From Rhodomicrobium sp. R_RK_3 (GTDB taxonomy: Bacteria; Pseudomonadota; Alphaproteobacteria; Rhizobiales; Rhodomicrobiaceae): DNA of 64,000 bases. The notes beneath the pieces are model-generated. The model saw only the letters and a program-made list of their open reading frames with translations. It was not told where the DNA came from and ran no database searches. Below are positions 26,528 through 35,129 of this stretch, piece after piece. The position numbers and the translations under genes are program-made. The stretch is from positions 62,001 through 126,000 of the forward strand of contig NZ_MWLK01000008.1 of NCBI RefSeq assembly GCF_002198715.1. The letters are read 5' to 3'. Every line of letters starts with the position of its first letter. Positions within the stretch are counted from its first letter, which is position 1.

Positions 26528-27445
26528 TCAGCGGGCGCGCGGCTGGGCGAGCCAATAGCCGATCCAGGCCGAGAACAGCGCCTGCCAGATCACCCACCAG
26601 AAGGCGCGCCCCGGCAGCCCGGCATACCACCCGACCCAATCGGCCAGGATCCAGCTCGCCCCGCCGACCAGCGCCGTCAGCATCCACAGATCGAGCCGCC
26701 GCAGCGATCCGCGCACCAGCGCGAGCCCAAGCAGCGTCACGGCGCCGAACAGCGCGCCGCAAAAGAAGCGCAGCGCGTCCCGTCCCATCTGCCCGTTCGC
26801 CCCGACCCAGAGGCCGAAGGCGCAGACCCAGGCGACGAGCACCGCAACCACCGCAACGAGCGCGGGCAGCCAGCGCTTGCCCGAGATCAGCCAGACGCCG
26901 AAACCGATCACCAGCCCCGCCAGCAGGCCGGGGAAGATATAGAAGCTGTCGAGCGTCGCACCCGGCCGCTTGATGAGCAGGAGAGTAAACAGCCCGGAAA
27001 ACGCGCCGAGCAGTCCCAGGATCGCGGCCAGCATCATGGCCGTCGGCCGCCCCGCGATACGGTCGACGCGGGCGGCGATGTCGAGGCCGAGATTGCCCTT
27101 GGGCTGCAGAATATCGACCGAGCGCAGGTAGGACGGTATCTCCGAAATCTTCGTCCGCGCCACCGCGACGGGCAGTACGTGATCCTCCGCCACCGGCCAT
27201 TTCTGCTGGGCGAGCTGCAATTCGCTCATGGTACGCGTGCCCTGCGCGACCGATTGGGGGGTGATCAGGAAGATGAAGGCATCGGCGCGCTCGATTTGAT
27301 CGGGAGCGCTTGGCCCGCGCCCGGAGCGTAGCACGCGGTGCCCGCGCGCCTCGATCGAGGAGGCGATGTCCCTTGCGTGCGATTCCAGTTCGGGCTGATG
27401 CGACAGAAATATCGTGGATTGAAAAATGCGCGATGGCAAATCCAT
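26528..27445 (-). CDS. TIR-domain protein with six transmembrane helices
   Basis: A 305-residue protein. Residues about 8-130 match a bacterial TIR-2-type domain: STIFLSHQPELESHARDIASSI (beta-A and helix-A), a GRGPSAPDQIERADAFIFLITPQSV segment, and Glu75 in TMSELQLAQQ at the place of the NADase catalytic Glu. Six hydrophobic helices fill the rest (from about 133 to 300). TIR domains either cleave NAD+ or act as signalling scaffolds; which applies here is open. It is convergent with the kinase gene (5 bases apart) and its promoter faces the next FHA gene. TIR linked to a polytopic membrane region resembles membrane effectors of bacterial conflict systems. Confidence 0.75.
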   Translation of the reverse strand: MDLPSRIFQSTIFLSHQPELESHARDIASSIEARGHRVLRSGRGPSAPDQIERADAFIFLITPQSVAQGTRTMSELQLAQQKWPVAEDHVLPVAVARTKISEIPSYLRSVDILQPKGNLGLDIAARVDRIAGRPTAMMLAAILGLLGAFSGLFTLLLIKRPGATLDSFYIFPGLLAGLVIGFGVWLISGKRWLPALVAVVAVLVAWVCAFGLWVGANGQMGRDALRFFCGALFGAVTLLGLALVRGSLRRLDLWMLTALVGGASWILADWVGWYAGLPGRAFWWVIWQALFSAWIGYWLAQPRAR

Positions 27446-27756
27446 GCCGTAACTCCCGCGTTAAAAAAGATCAGGCAAAAATTGGACGGAATATTGTGTC
27501 ACCTCTTAGCGGATCGGTCCAAAGCTGGGAAGATGAATGTCGGCCGGAGGAGGTTCGCTTTGGGGGATTTGCTTAGGCGCGATGTTTGCTGCGCGAAGGG
27601 AAGCTGACCGGGCAAGCATTCCGCGAGCGCTGAGCGCTATTTTTCCCCAAAGCTCAGCTACCGGCGCTGAAAACCCAAATACGGAGTTGAAATCTATTGG
27701 CTTTGCCATAAACTCGGAGCCATATTGGCTGGCGATTGCTATAAGTATAAATCCGA
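27446..27756. promoter_or_regulatory. Divergent region between TIR and FHA genes
   Basis: A 311-bp spacer with the start regions of two divergent genes, hence two promoters. Base composition is nearer 50 % GC than the flanks. Short open frames on both strands (27537-27776 plus, 27506-27829 minus) overlap each other and the FHA gene and show no recognisable family. Confidence 0.4.
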
Positions 27757-28434
27757 ATGCAGATAACGATTTATAAGCTCTACGATTTTTTCGAAAGTTA
27801 CGACTTCCAGCGCGGCCTCGAGCTGGCATTGCATGAAGCGGGCATCGTCGCGGTCGCCTATCTGAAGGACGACGAAAAAGTCATGCGCGCCGCGCTGCTC
27901 ATCCATGACAGCGTGCTGCCGGACTCGGTGCGCATGGTGGTCGGCCTCACCATCGGCAAGGACGGCTTCGTCCAGTTCATCTTCCGCATCCGCGATAAGC
28001 TGGTCGAGCAGGACCGGCTCGATTTCGCTTGGCTGGACCTCGGCGAGATCAAGATCCTGCTGCTGTCCCAAATGGGCGCCGGGGCGTTTTCCGACTGGGT
28101 CTGGATGTTCACCGGCCGCACAACCGAAGGGCGGACGATGATGTTCGAATTCGCCGGGCCGGGCAAACAATCCGAGCAGCGGCCGTTCCTGCCGAGCTTC
28201 ATCGTCGGGCGCAGCGCGGAGCATTGCCATATCGTGCTGCCCGATCCGCGTGTGTCGCGCCGGCATGCCGAACTCAGCTATTTCGCCGATAAGGGCTTGT
28301 GCGTGCGCGACCTCGCCTCGACCAACGGCACCTATCTGGACGGCGCGCGGCTCGACGATGCGTTCCGGACCTTGCAGCACGGCGCCGAGATCGGTTTCGG
28401 CAAGCTGCTGATGCGGGTCAGCGTCAATCAATAG
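27757..28434 (+). CDS. FHA-domain protein with N-terminal domain of unknown function
   Basis: A 225-residue protein. The first 130 residues (YKLYDFFESYDFQRGLELAL, HDSVLPDSVRMVVGLTIG) are a mixed alpha/beta domain I do not recognise. The C-terminal FHA domain (about 143-220) is canonical: FIVGRSAEHCHIVL, VSRRHAELSYF and STNGTYLDGARL. A stretch before it (MFEFAGPG) resembles that in the small FHA protein at 24972 (FEFAGPN), so these two are likely paralogues. The FHA-CHAT gene starts 14 bases downstream, so both are made from one transcript. Confidence 0.85.
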   Translation: MQITIYKLYDFFESYDFQRGLELALHEAGIVAVAYLKDDEKVMRAALLIHDSVLPDSVRMVVGLTIGKDGFVQFIFRIRDKLVEQDRLDFAWLDLGEIKILLLSQMGAGAFSDWVWMFTGRTTEGRTMMFEFAGPGKQSEQRPFLPSFIVGRSAEHCHIVLPDPRVSRRHAELSYFADKGLCVRDLASTNGTYLDGARLDDAFRTLQHGAEIGFGKLLMRVSVNQ

Positions 28435-28448
28435 GGGGCGAGGCGGCG

Positions 28449-30779
28449 ATGGCGTCCGATGGCGATGGCAAGCCCGACGATCCAGGCCGCGCCGCCGATA
28501 GCGCGCCGCCGCCTGCCGATATGCTGCTAGGGGTCCTGCCACCCGACCGGCCGACCGTGACGCGGCCGGTGGATCGCCGGCGGAGCGCCGCCGGAGGGGA
28601 GCCGGGCGAGGGCGCGGAATTCCTCATCCGCTGGTGGCGCGAGGGGGAGGGTGACGCAACCGGGCCGCATGAGCTGGCGGTCGCGGGGCCGGCCATGCTG
28701 CTGGTCGGGCGGCTGGCCAATTCGGATATTGCCCTCCCCGACGAGACCGTCTCGCGGCTGCACGCCAAGATTTCCGTGGTCGGCGGTCGGGTCGAGATCA
28801 TCGACATGCACAGCGCCAATGGCACCTTGCTCGACGGCCGCAGGATCGGGCGCGGCGACTGGCCTCCCGGCCAGCGCTTGCGCATCGGCGGCTTCGCCTT
28901 CGACCTCGCCGAGCGCGGAGCCTGCGCGCCGGAACCCGCGCCCTCGCCTGTCGCGTCGGCGCTCCGGCTGCGCGTCGCCGTCACCCATGGCGACATCGCC
29001 GGACGCACCGCCGAGGTGCTGGTGCTGGGATTGCTCGACGCCATGTTCCGCTCCACCGCCGGCGTCGAGATCGACCGGCAGAGCGGCGGCATTCTGCAAC
29101 GGCTGCAAAAGGGCGGCCGGCTCGACCTCCGCCTCGGCGCGACCAACCTCATTCCCCTGGTCGAGGGCACATTGTCCTATGAATATATCCTGCTGGTCGG
29201 CCTCGGTTCCGCCGACGCGCTCGACGCCAGCGCCACGACGGCCGACCGCAAATTGCTGGTCGACGGCGCGCTGCAAGCGCTCGGCCTCTATGGCTTCGAA
29301 TATGCCCTGCAATTCAAGCTGCGCAGCCTGGCCACCGTCCTGTCGCTGGCGGGCGCGGCGGACGATCCCGGCCTGCTCGCCCGGCAACTGATCCGAGGCT
29401 GCCTCCGCTCGGCGCTGAGCGGGGCGGGCGTCCATGGCGCGGCGCCGCTGCCGCTCATCACCCTCTGCGAATGCGACGCGGACCGGCACCGGCAAATCCT
29501 TAGCGCGCTGGAGCAGGAGGCGAAAGACCTCGCCGACCCCGCCTTGCGGTCCGAAATTCTCGGGGCGGCGGCGAAGGACACCGCCGTGCTCCTCGTGATC
29601 GCACCGGAATATGCGGCGGGATTGCCGCAGACGCGGCCTGTGCCATCAGCCGCGCCGCCGCCGCCGCGCGAGCCGGTCAAGCTCGATGTGCGCTCGCTCG
29701 GACGGCGCGCCGAGGATGGGGCGCTCGAATTCGAATTGAGCTGCTACCGTCCCGCCGGCTACGCCTATGCCGAGACCCAGCGCTGCCTGCTGTCGGGCGA
29801 TGTGCTGGCCAGCCAGCTTCCCCAAATCTACGATATCCGGCAACCGCCGGAGCTCCGGCTGAGGCTTGCCGAAGCCATCTTCGAGCGGCTGATTCCGCAG
29901 GCCATCCGCGAGGCGATCCGCGAGGAAACCGCGAACCGGTCGCTCTGCGTCACGATCGACACCGATGTCGCCATGCTCCCCTGGGAGGCGCTGGTGCTCG
30001 GCACGCCGCCCAGCACCGGGCCCGGCGTCAGCCGCATCCTGCGCGCGGCGGGGCGGGCGAGCGTGCGGCCGATGCTGGGTGAACTGCTGCTGCCCGTCAA
30101 CCTGCTGCTGGTCGTCGACCCGACCGGCGATCTGCCGGAGGCCGAGGCAGAGGGCGAGCGCATTGCCGGGATCGCCGCGCGCCGGCCGGACTGCTTCACC
30201 GTCACGCTGCTGCGCGGCGGGGAGGCGCGCAAGGGCCGGCTGATCGACGCGCTGCTGGGGACGCGGCCGCATGTCATGCATTTCTGCGGCCATGGCGCGT
30301 TTTCGCCGGCGAAGCCGAAGGAAAGCGGTCTGATCTGCGCGGGCGGCGAGGTGCTGACCGGCATCGACATGTATTCGATCAATCCGATGCCCAACATCCT
30401 GATCTTCAACGCCTGTCTCTCCGGCCGCCTGCCCGAGACCGCCCTCGGCAGCGGGCCGGAAACCACCAGCCATCCCGCCGCGCCGATGACCGGCATCGCG
30501 GAAGCGGCGATCCATGGCGGCGTCGGCAGTTTGATCGGCACGCTCTGGCCGGTCGGCGACGCCGAAGCCACGACCTTCGCGGAGCTGTTCTACGACAGCC
30601 TCTTGGCACACAAGCCTGTGGGCGAGGCCGTGGCGCGCGGCCGCGAAGCCATCCGCTCGGCGCATCCACTGTCCTTCGACTGGGCGAACTACGTGCTCTA
30701 TGGCGATGAGAGCCAATATCTGCGCGCGGCGCGGGTAAGCGGTTCGCGGGGGGATACGCTCTGGATGGGACGCGACTGA
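28449..30779 (+). CDS. FHA-CHAT protease fusion
   Basis: A 776-residue protein. After a polar Pro-rich start, residues about 83-150 are an FHA domain (LLVGRLANSDIAL, VSRLHAKISV, HSANGTLLDG). A middle region (about 170-400: VAVTHGDIAGRTAEVLVLGL, YEYILLVGLGSAD) resembles the N-terminal fold of leucyl aminopeptidases and macro-like domains, with low certainty. The C-terminus (about 495-755) is a CHAT caspase-like protease: LPWEAL, the His615 motif HFCGHGAF and Cys656 in LIFNACLSGR, then GGVGSLIGTLWPV and FYDSLL. No signal peptide is seen, so it is cytoplasmic. FHA would place the protease on a phosphorylated partner. The ATG at 28449 is the first one after the preceding gene. Confidence 0.85.
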   Translation: MASDGDGKPDDPGRAADSAPPPADMLLGVLPPDRPTVTRPVDRRRSAAGGEPGEGAEFLIRWWREGEGDATGPHELAVAGPAMLLVGRLANSDIALPDETVSRLHAKISVVGGRVEIIDMHSANGTLLDGRRIGRGDWPPGQRLRIGGFAFDLAERGACAPEPAPSPVASALRLRVAVTHGDIAGRTAEVLVLGLLDAMFRSTAGVEIDRQSGGILQRLQKGGRLDLRLGATNLIPLVEGTLSYEYILLVGLGSADALDASATTADRKLLVDGALQALGLYGFEYALQFKLRSLATVLSLAGAADDPGLLARQLIRGCLRSALSGAGVHGAAPLPLITLCECDADRHRQILSALEQEAKDLADPALRSEILGAAAKDTAVLLVIAPEYAAGLPQTRPVPSAAPPPPREPVKLDVRSLGRRAEDGALEFELSCYRPAGYAYAETQRCLLSGDVLASQLPQIYDIRQPPELRLRLAEAIFERLIPQAIREAIREETANRSLCVTIDTDVAMLPWEALVLGTPPSTGPGVSRILRAAGRASVRPMLGELLLPVNLLLVVDPTGDLPEAEAEGERIAGIAARRPDCFTVTLLRGGEARKGRLIDALLGTRPHVMHFCGHGAFSPAKPKESGLICAGGEVLTGIDMYSINPMPNILIFNACLSGRLPETALGSGPETTSHPAAPMTGIAEAAIHGGVGSLIGTLWPVGDAEATTFAELFYDSLLAHKPVGEAVARGREAIRSAHPLSFDWANYVLYGDESQYLRAARVSGSRGDTLWMGRD

Positions 30780-30809
30780 CCGAATGGCTCGCGCCGGGCG
30801 ACCGCGCCT

Positions 30810-31247
30810 TTACAGCGATCCGCAGGCAAGCCCCTCGCAGCCGCCATGCTGACCCCCTGTCGCCGTTTCCAGAGCGCCTTCCACCCACCCTTGGTTGGAG
30901 GACCACGCCTCCCCGACGATATGCAACGCTGTTTCGGGCAGGGGGGCGGCGATGGCCTGCATGACCTCCCAGCTCTTCACGCCGCGATTCCAGGTATGCC
31001 AACCGCCCCCATGGGGGTCATCCCGCCAATTCATGAAGGCGACCGAGAGCGGCGCCGCGATGGCCGCATCGAGGCCGTGTACGACCTTTATTTGCCGCAG
31101 CGCCGCCTGCGCCACCGGGCCTCTTGGATCGAGCATGGCGACGACGTCAAGCGGCATTCGGCGCGCGGCCTCGATCTCGGGGGCTCGCGCGGCAAGCGCG
31201 GGCGCCAATGCATGGATATTCGCAAATAAGGTTTCGCCTGTTGTCAC
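30810..31247 (-). pseudogene. Chimeric remnant: acyl-CoA dehydrogenase-like start joined to amine oxidase end
   Basis: One open frame of 145 codons has two unrelated parts. Residues 1-42 (LFANIHALAPALAARAPEIE, RRMPLDVVAMLD) resemble the N-terminus of the acyl-CoA-dehydrogenase-like flavoprotein encoded just upstream. From about residue 43 the sequence matches the last 95 residues of flavin amine oxidases: WRDDPHGGGWHTWNRGV and the FAD-contacting GEAWSSNQGWVEGALETA. Neither fold is complete, so no activity is expected. The simplest history is a deletion that joined the 5' end of one gene to the 3' end of another. A GTG start at 31247 has GGAGAA 7 bases upstream; an ATG at 31319 is also in frame. 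Confidence 0.65.
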
Positions 31248-31399
31248 GTCGCTGTTCTCCTGGACTTTTCCGACGCCGCCTCTGCAAGAGCGGCGGCGCG
31301 GGGCATGCGTCATGGGCAACCCGGCCGCAGGCCTAACAATCAGCGCAGCGGCCGGGATTTTTCGGCGAGACCGTCGGGCGCCCCGGTGCGCCTACGGCA

Positions 31400-32614
31400 T
31401 CAATACATGGCCTGCTTCGGCGGCTGTCCGCAGCGGAGCCGGCCGTAGATCTCGAGGCTCGGAGGGGCGGCCAAAAGCCCGTGCAGCGTCGCCGTGCGGA
31501 TATCGCGCCAAACCCGTCCCATCGGGTTCGACACGGCCGCGGCCGACGCGCCATAGATCACGGCGGCATTGTCCACCGCTTCCGCGACGAGCCTGGCGGC
31601 AAAGCCGATGTCGCGGCGGATGCGGGCGCGGTCGAGAAGCTGCATCTGTTCGGTCCCGGCCTGCGCATTGCGGTCGATATCGTCCGCGGCGCGCTGGATC
31701 AGCAGGTTTGCCGCATCGATCTTGGCGCTGATTTCACCGATTTGCAGGTGGATGACCGGAGATTCCGATTTCATCTCATTGCTGCCATGGACCGTGCGCC
31801 CCGGCAGCCGCTCGAGCAGAATATCGAGCGCCGTCTGCGCCGCGCCGAGCACCGGCGAAAATTCCGTAACCGACAGCAGCGGCAGGACGGACGCGCGAAA
31901 GACCGGAGCGGTCGCGATCGCCCCCTGGATTTCACCGGAGAGGATTTTCGACAGCGGGGCGACCCGCTCCTCCGGCACGAACACATCGCGCACCCTTATG
32001 CTGGAGCTGCCGGTTCCCCTGAGCCCGGCTGTGTCCCAATCGTTGAGGATGGTGATGGCCTCGACAGGCACGAACGCGAAGCCATGGTCGATGACGGTGC
32101 CCGCCTCGTCCACCAAGGGGATAGCGAGCGCGTCCCAGGAGGCGTGGTAGATGCCGGAGTTGAAACCCCACTGGCCTTCCTCGATCATATAGCCGCCAGC
32201 CGCCTTGCGTACCTTCGCGCTGGGACTGCCGGTGGCGCCTGCCCGGAAGCCGCCCGGCGTGGCGACGAGCGCGTCCGCGACGGCCTTCGGATAGAGCGCA
32301 TGCAGCGCCCAGGATGCGTTGTTCATCAGCGCGAGAATCCACCCCACCGACAGGTCGCCGCGGCCCAGCTCTACGAGCGTGGCGTGCCGGGTCTTCATGT
32401 CGGCCTCGAAGCCGCCATGGCTGCGCGGCGCCGAAAGTTTTACGAGGCCGGCGGCGTCGATGCGCTCAAAGAGGTCGGCTGGGATGCGCCCGAGCGCGTG
32501 GATTTCCTGCGAGCGCTCGCGAAGCTCCGGGACGAAAGCGCTGGCGCGGGCGATGACGGTTTCGTCGATATCGGGGTGCGAACGGAAAACGGACGGAGGA
32601 TTTGGATCCACCAT
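31400..32614 (-). CDS. Acyl-CoA dehydrogenase-like flavin-dependent monooxygenase
   Basis: A 404-residue protein of the acyl-CoA dehydrogenase fold: an N-terminal helical domain (ELRERSQEIHALGRIPADL), LVELGRGDLSVGWILALMNNASW, a middle beta domain (WDTAGLRGTGSSSIRVRDVFVPEERV) and a C-terminal four-helix bundle. The WDTxGLRGTGS block is typical of the FMNH2-dependent hydroxylase branch (HpaB/HsaA/DszC-like) rather than of true acyl-CoA dehydrogenases, and no catalytic Glu motif is seen. The substrate is unknown and no flavin reductase is adjacent. The ATG at 32614 is used (GGAGT about 10 bases upstream); the frame runs upstream without family features. The following chimeric remnant starts with a fragment related to this protein. 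Confidence 0.75.
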   Translation of the reverse strand: MVDPNPPSVFRSHPDIDETVIARASAFVPELRERSQEIHALGRIPADLFERIDAAGLVKLSAPRSHGGFEADMKTRHATLVELGRGDLSVGWILALMNNASWALHALYPKAVADALVATPGGFRAGATGSPSAKVRKAAGGYMIEEGQWGFNSGIYHASWDALAIPLVDEAGTVIDHGFAFVPVEAITILNDWDTAGLRGTGSSSIRVRDVFVPEERVAPLSKILSGEIQGAIATAPVFRASVLPLLSVTEFSPVLGAAQTALDILLERLPGRTVHGSNEMKSESPVIHLQIGEISAKIDAANLLIQRAADDIDRNAQAGTEQMQLLDRARIRRDIGFAARLVAEAVDNAAVIYGASAAAVSNPMGRVWRDIRTATLHGLLAAPPSLEIYGRLRCGQPPKQAMY

Positions 32615-33297
32615 ATTGCAATGACTCCAGTGATGTTGTAGCTGCCTGCGGCGACTGGGCGGAAATTTGCGCGGCCTTTTCAGAGGCCACGCAAGGGACC
32701 TTTGTGGAAATGATGCAAGGTCTTCCCGGCTGACGCCGGGATCGGTTCGCTCGCCCCTGATGCAATCAGGCGAATAGGTATGCGCTTGCGGCGCGCAATG
32801 TGAGAGCTGACAGCGAACCACGAACATAATGGATGCGCCCTCCAGCGCCTTGACTATAGGCCGGATGGCCGATCGAGACCTGCGGTGAGGTGCCGGTTCG
32901 CTAGCGGTCACGCTCAGATGCGCAAGAACCCTCAGGAGCATCACGCGGCGCGCCGACGATAGTGCGGCGCCAGAAACGAGACCGCCAATTCCGGCGTTTC
33001 GGTCAAATTTTCCGGTGAATCCATCATGGCCGGCCCCCGCCTCCAGCCCCTATATGGTTGAGCTATGGAGGCGCCGAATCTCATGGAAACAAAGGGGTCC
33101 TGCGTGGTTCTGAGCGAGGGCTTCCATACCCGAAGCATGGTTCTAAAATTTGCCGAACGTCCGGCAGAGGGGGCTCGCGCCGAACGGGGGCTGCTCTGAA
33201 CAACACGGGCTGACTGCCGGGCCGCTGCGGCCCCCGGCCGGCCCGGCGAGGCGAGACCTCGTCGCGGCCTTCCCCCTTCTTAGAAAGGAGCATACCC
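32615..33297. other. 683-bp region without a convincing gene
   Basis: The stretch lies between two divergent genes. Short frames on the minus strand (32941-33138, 33081-33332) have no recognisable domain. It ends with a G/C-rich hairpin-prone segment (CCGGGCCGCTGCGGCCCCCGGCCGGCCCGG, 33217 onward) and an AAAGGAG ribosome site for the next gene. It may hold decayed coding sequence, as the neighbouring chimeric remnant suggests local rearrangement. Confidence 0.4.
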
Positions 33298-33786
33298 ATG
33301 TTTGACATTTCCCCGCTTGGCTGGCTGCACACACTCGGGAGCCTGCCCGCGATACCCGCCGCCGCCTATATGTTTGCGCGCCATGGCCGGATTGTCCCGA
33401 GGTCGACGGCCGGCGCCGTCTATTTCGCCGCCATGGTGATCGGCAGCTTGACGGTCTTTCTGGTCGCCAAGCAGCCGGTCAGCTATGCCATCGCCATCAT
33501 CACGCTGCTGCTGCTGTTCGCCGGCTACGGCATCGGCTCGCTTCAAGGGATCGGCCGTGCCGGCGTCTATATCGAAACCATCTGCTTGAGCCTCACCGCC
33601 TTTCTGCTAATGCTGCCCACGGTGACGGAGACGCTGCGCCGGGTTCCGGACGGCCACCCGCTGGTGACCGACCTGACGTCGCCCCTTCTTCTCGGCTCGC
33701 AGGCGAGCCTGCTGCTGGCTCTGCTCATCGGCCTGACGATCCAGATCCTTTACTTGCGGCGGCAGCGGGCGATCTCGCTCGCCTAA
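33298..33786 (+). CDS. Small integral membrane protein, unknown function
   Basis: A 162-residue protein with about five hydrophobic segments: LPAIPAAAYMFARHG, AVYFAAMVIGSLTVFLVAK, YAIAIITLLLLFAGYGIG, IETICLSLTAFLLMLP and ASLLLALLIGLTIQILYL. I do not recognise the family. A strong AAAGGAG ribosome site precedes the ATG by about 8 bases, supporting real expression. The methyltransferase gene follows after about 140 bases on the same strand, but no functional link is evident. Confidence 0.65.
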   Translation: MFDISPLGWLHTLGSLPAIPAAAYMFARHGRIVPRSTAGAVYFAAMVIGSLTVFLVAKQPVSYAIAIITLLLLFAGYGIGSLQGIGRAGVYIETICLSLTAFLLMLPTVTETLRRVPDGHPLVTDLTSPLLLGSQASLLLALLIGLTIQILYLRRQRAISLA

Positions 33787-33924
33787 AACGCGACGCACCA
33801 GGCCCCTGCATCGATCGCGTCCATCGGAGCTTCGGCTTCCTGCGGCAAACTCGCTATCGGAAGCCGCAGTGACATTGGATGCCTCCTCGCTGCCGCATTG
33901 CCGGGTCAAGAAGCCGGGCCCGGC

Positions 33925-34725
33925 ATGCGGTCCGACGCGCCAAGGCGTGAGCGGCCCTATCAGCTAAGGAACGATGTGTCCAAGTCTCCAAGGAACCCGT
34001 TTGCGGAAGCGGTGCTCGCCCGCGTCGCATTCCCGCCGCAGGCATTCATCGTCGACCTCGCTTGCGGGCTTGGGCGTCCGAGCCTTGAAATAGCGGTGCT
34101 CCACCCGGCTGCGTCGGTGCTTGGCGTGGACATCGCGCCCGAGATGATTGGGCAGGCGAGAAAACTGGCGGCGGCGGGCGCCATCGCCAATGCGCGTTTC
34201 GAGGTCATGAACATCGACGATCTCGCGATCGCGAGTGCGTCCGCCGATGCCGCCGTCTCGCTGTTCGGGCTGCTGCAGGTGGGAGATCCCGTCCGCTCGA
34301 TCGGCGAGATGGCGAGGATCCTCAAGGCCGGCGGAGAATTCAGCGTCGCCGCCTATGACGACATGCGGCAGCACACGCTCCTTTCGGCGGCGCTTCCCGT
34401 CCTCTCGCAATATGCAACCGACGAACTGACGCCACCCTACATGACCATCGAACCCCGCGCCCAGACGCAGATGCTGCTGGACGCCGGATTGACGGCGTTA
34501 GAAACGCAGATCTTCCATTGCGTCATCCCGTTCCCGTCGTTCGAGGCGATATGGCAGATGCTGTCGAGTCCGCAGATGTTCGCCCGCGTGATCGCAACAC
34601 TCGGCGACGAGGCGACGGCCGAGGCAAAAGCCGAATTGCTCCGGGTGCTGGCTCGGTTCGAAAAAGACCCGGCAGGGGCCTATGAATTTCCCTTCTCATG
34701 CCGGATCTCGTGGGGACGGCGCTGA
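33925..34725 (+). CDS. Class I SAM-dependent methyltransferase
   Basis: A 266-residue methyltransferase. Motif I is VDLACGLGRPSLEIAV, followed by the acidic SAM-ribose position in LGVDIAPEMIGQARKLA, then DAAVSLFGLLQVGDPVRSIGEMARILKAGGEFSVA, all in the first 150 residues. The C-terminal part is helical and may bind the substrate, which cannot be inferred. The start is uncertain: the ATG at 33925 gives 266 residues, a TTG at 33898 adds nine, and the recognisable domain begins only about 20 residues in. Confidence 0.8.
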   Translation: MRSDAPRRERPYQLRNDVSKSPRNPFAEAVLARVAFPPQAFIVDLACGLGRPSLEIAVLHPAASVLGVDIAPEMIGQARKLAAAGAIANARFEVMNIDDLAIASASADAAVSLFGLLQVGDPVRSIGEMARILKAGGEFSVAAYDDMRQHTLLSAALPVLSQYATDELTPPYMTIEPRAQTQMLLDAGLTALETQIFHCVIPFPSFEAIWQMLSSPQMFARVIATLGDEATAEAKAELLRVLARFEKDPAGAYEFPFSCRISWGRR

Positions 34726-35129
34726 GAGCCGGAAACCGATCTCCCCTCCCGGCAGCGTTGCTAGCTTCTCTCACGGCGGTGGGGCATAGCTACCGCTCCG
34801 CGAGGACTGTCTCCCCGCTCGCTTGCCGCTCCAAACGCAGCAGATCTATCGACGGCGACACTATTGCTCCGAATAGTTTTACAAATTTGTGGTGTTAATC
34901 ACTTTCGCAGCCGCGCATTGCCGAGGGCACGGTACGCAGAAAATTGCCTGTAGGCTAAGCCATTCCGATAAATATCCATTGCGTACATGCGCTTAAGCCT
35001 GACCAAAAGACCCGGCGGCTTTCGCGCAGATCCGCTATTCCGCGAATATTACTATTTATGTTCAAAAAATCATCTGATTAAACCTTGAGTTGCTTCACTC
35101 TTGGCGAATGCATCCGTAATTTCCATCGG
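34726..35129. other. A/T-rich region upstream of the second trypsin-like gene
   Basis: No convincing gene is seen. The segment from about 34860 to 35085 is low in GC for this genome (TTTTACAAATTTGTGGTGTTAATC, CGATAAATATCC, ATTACTATTTATGTTCAAAAAATC). A sequence CGATAAATATC also occurs just before the caspase gene (21002-21012), in a similar A/T-rich setting. It likely holds the promoter of the protease gene. Confidence 0.4.

Noticed and set aside
27506-27829. 107-codon minus-strand frame upstream of the FHA gene
   Set aside because: Overlaps the start of the FHA gene and a similar plus-strand frame; no recognisable domain and no ribosome site.
14105-30779. Signalling island as a type VI secretion regulatory module
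   Set aside because: Kinase, PP2C and FHA genes fit PpkA/PppA/Fha, but no tss structural gene (VipA/B, Hcp, VgrG, TssJ-M, ClpV) is present in the window; the protease and TIR genes point elsewhere. A T6SS outside the window is not excluded.
32941-33138. 65-codon minus-strand frame in the gene-free stretch
   Set aside because: No domain, and composition no different from noncoding surroundings.
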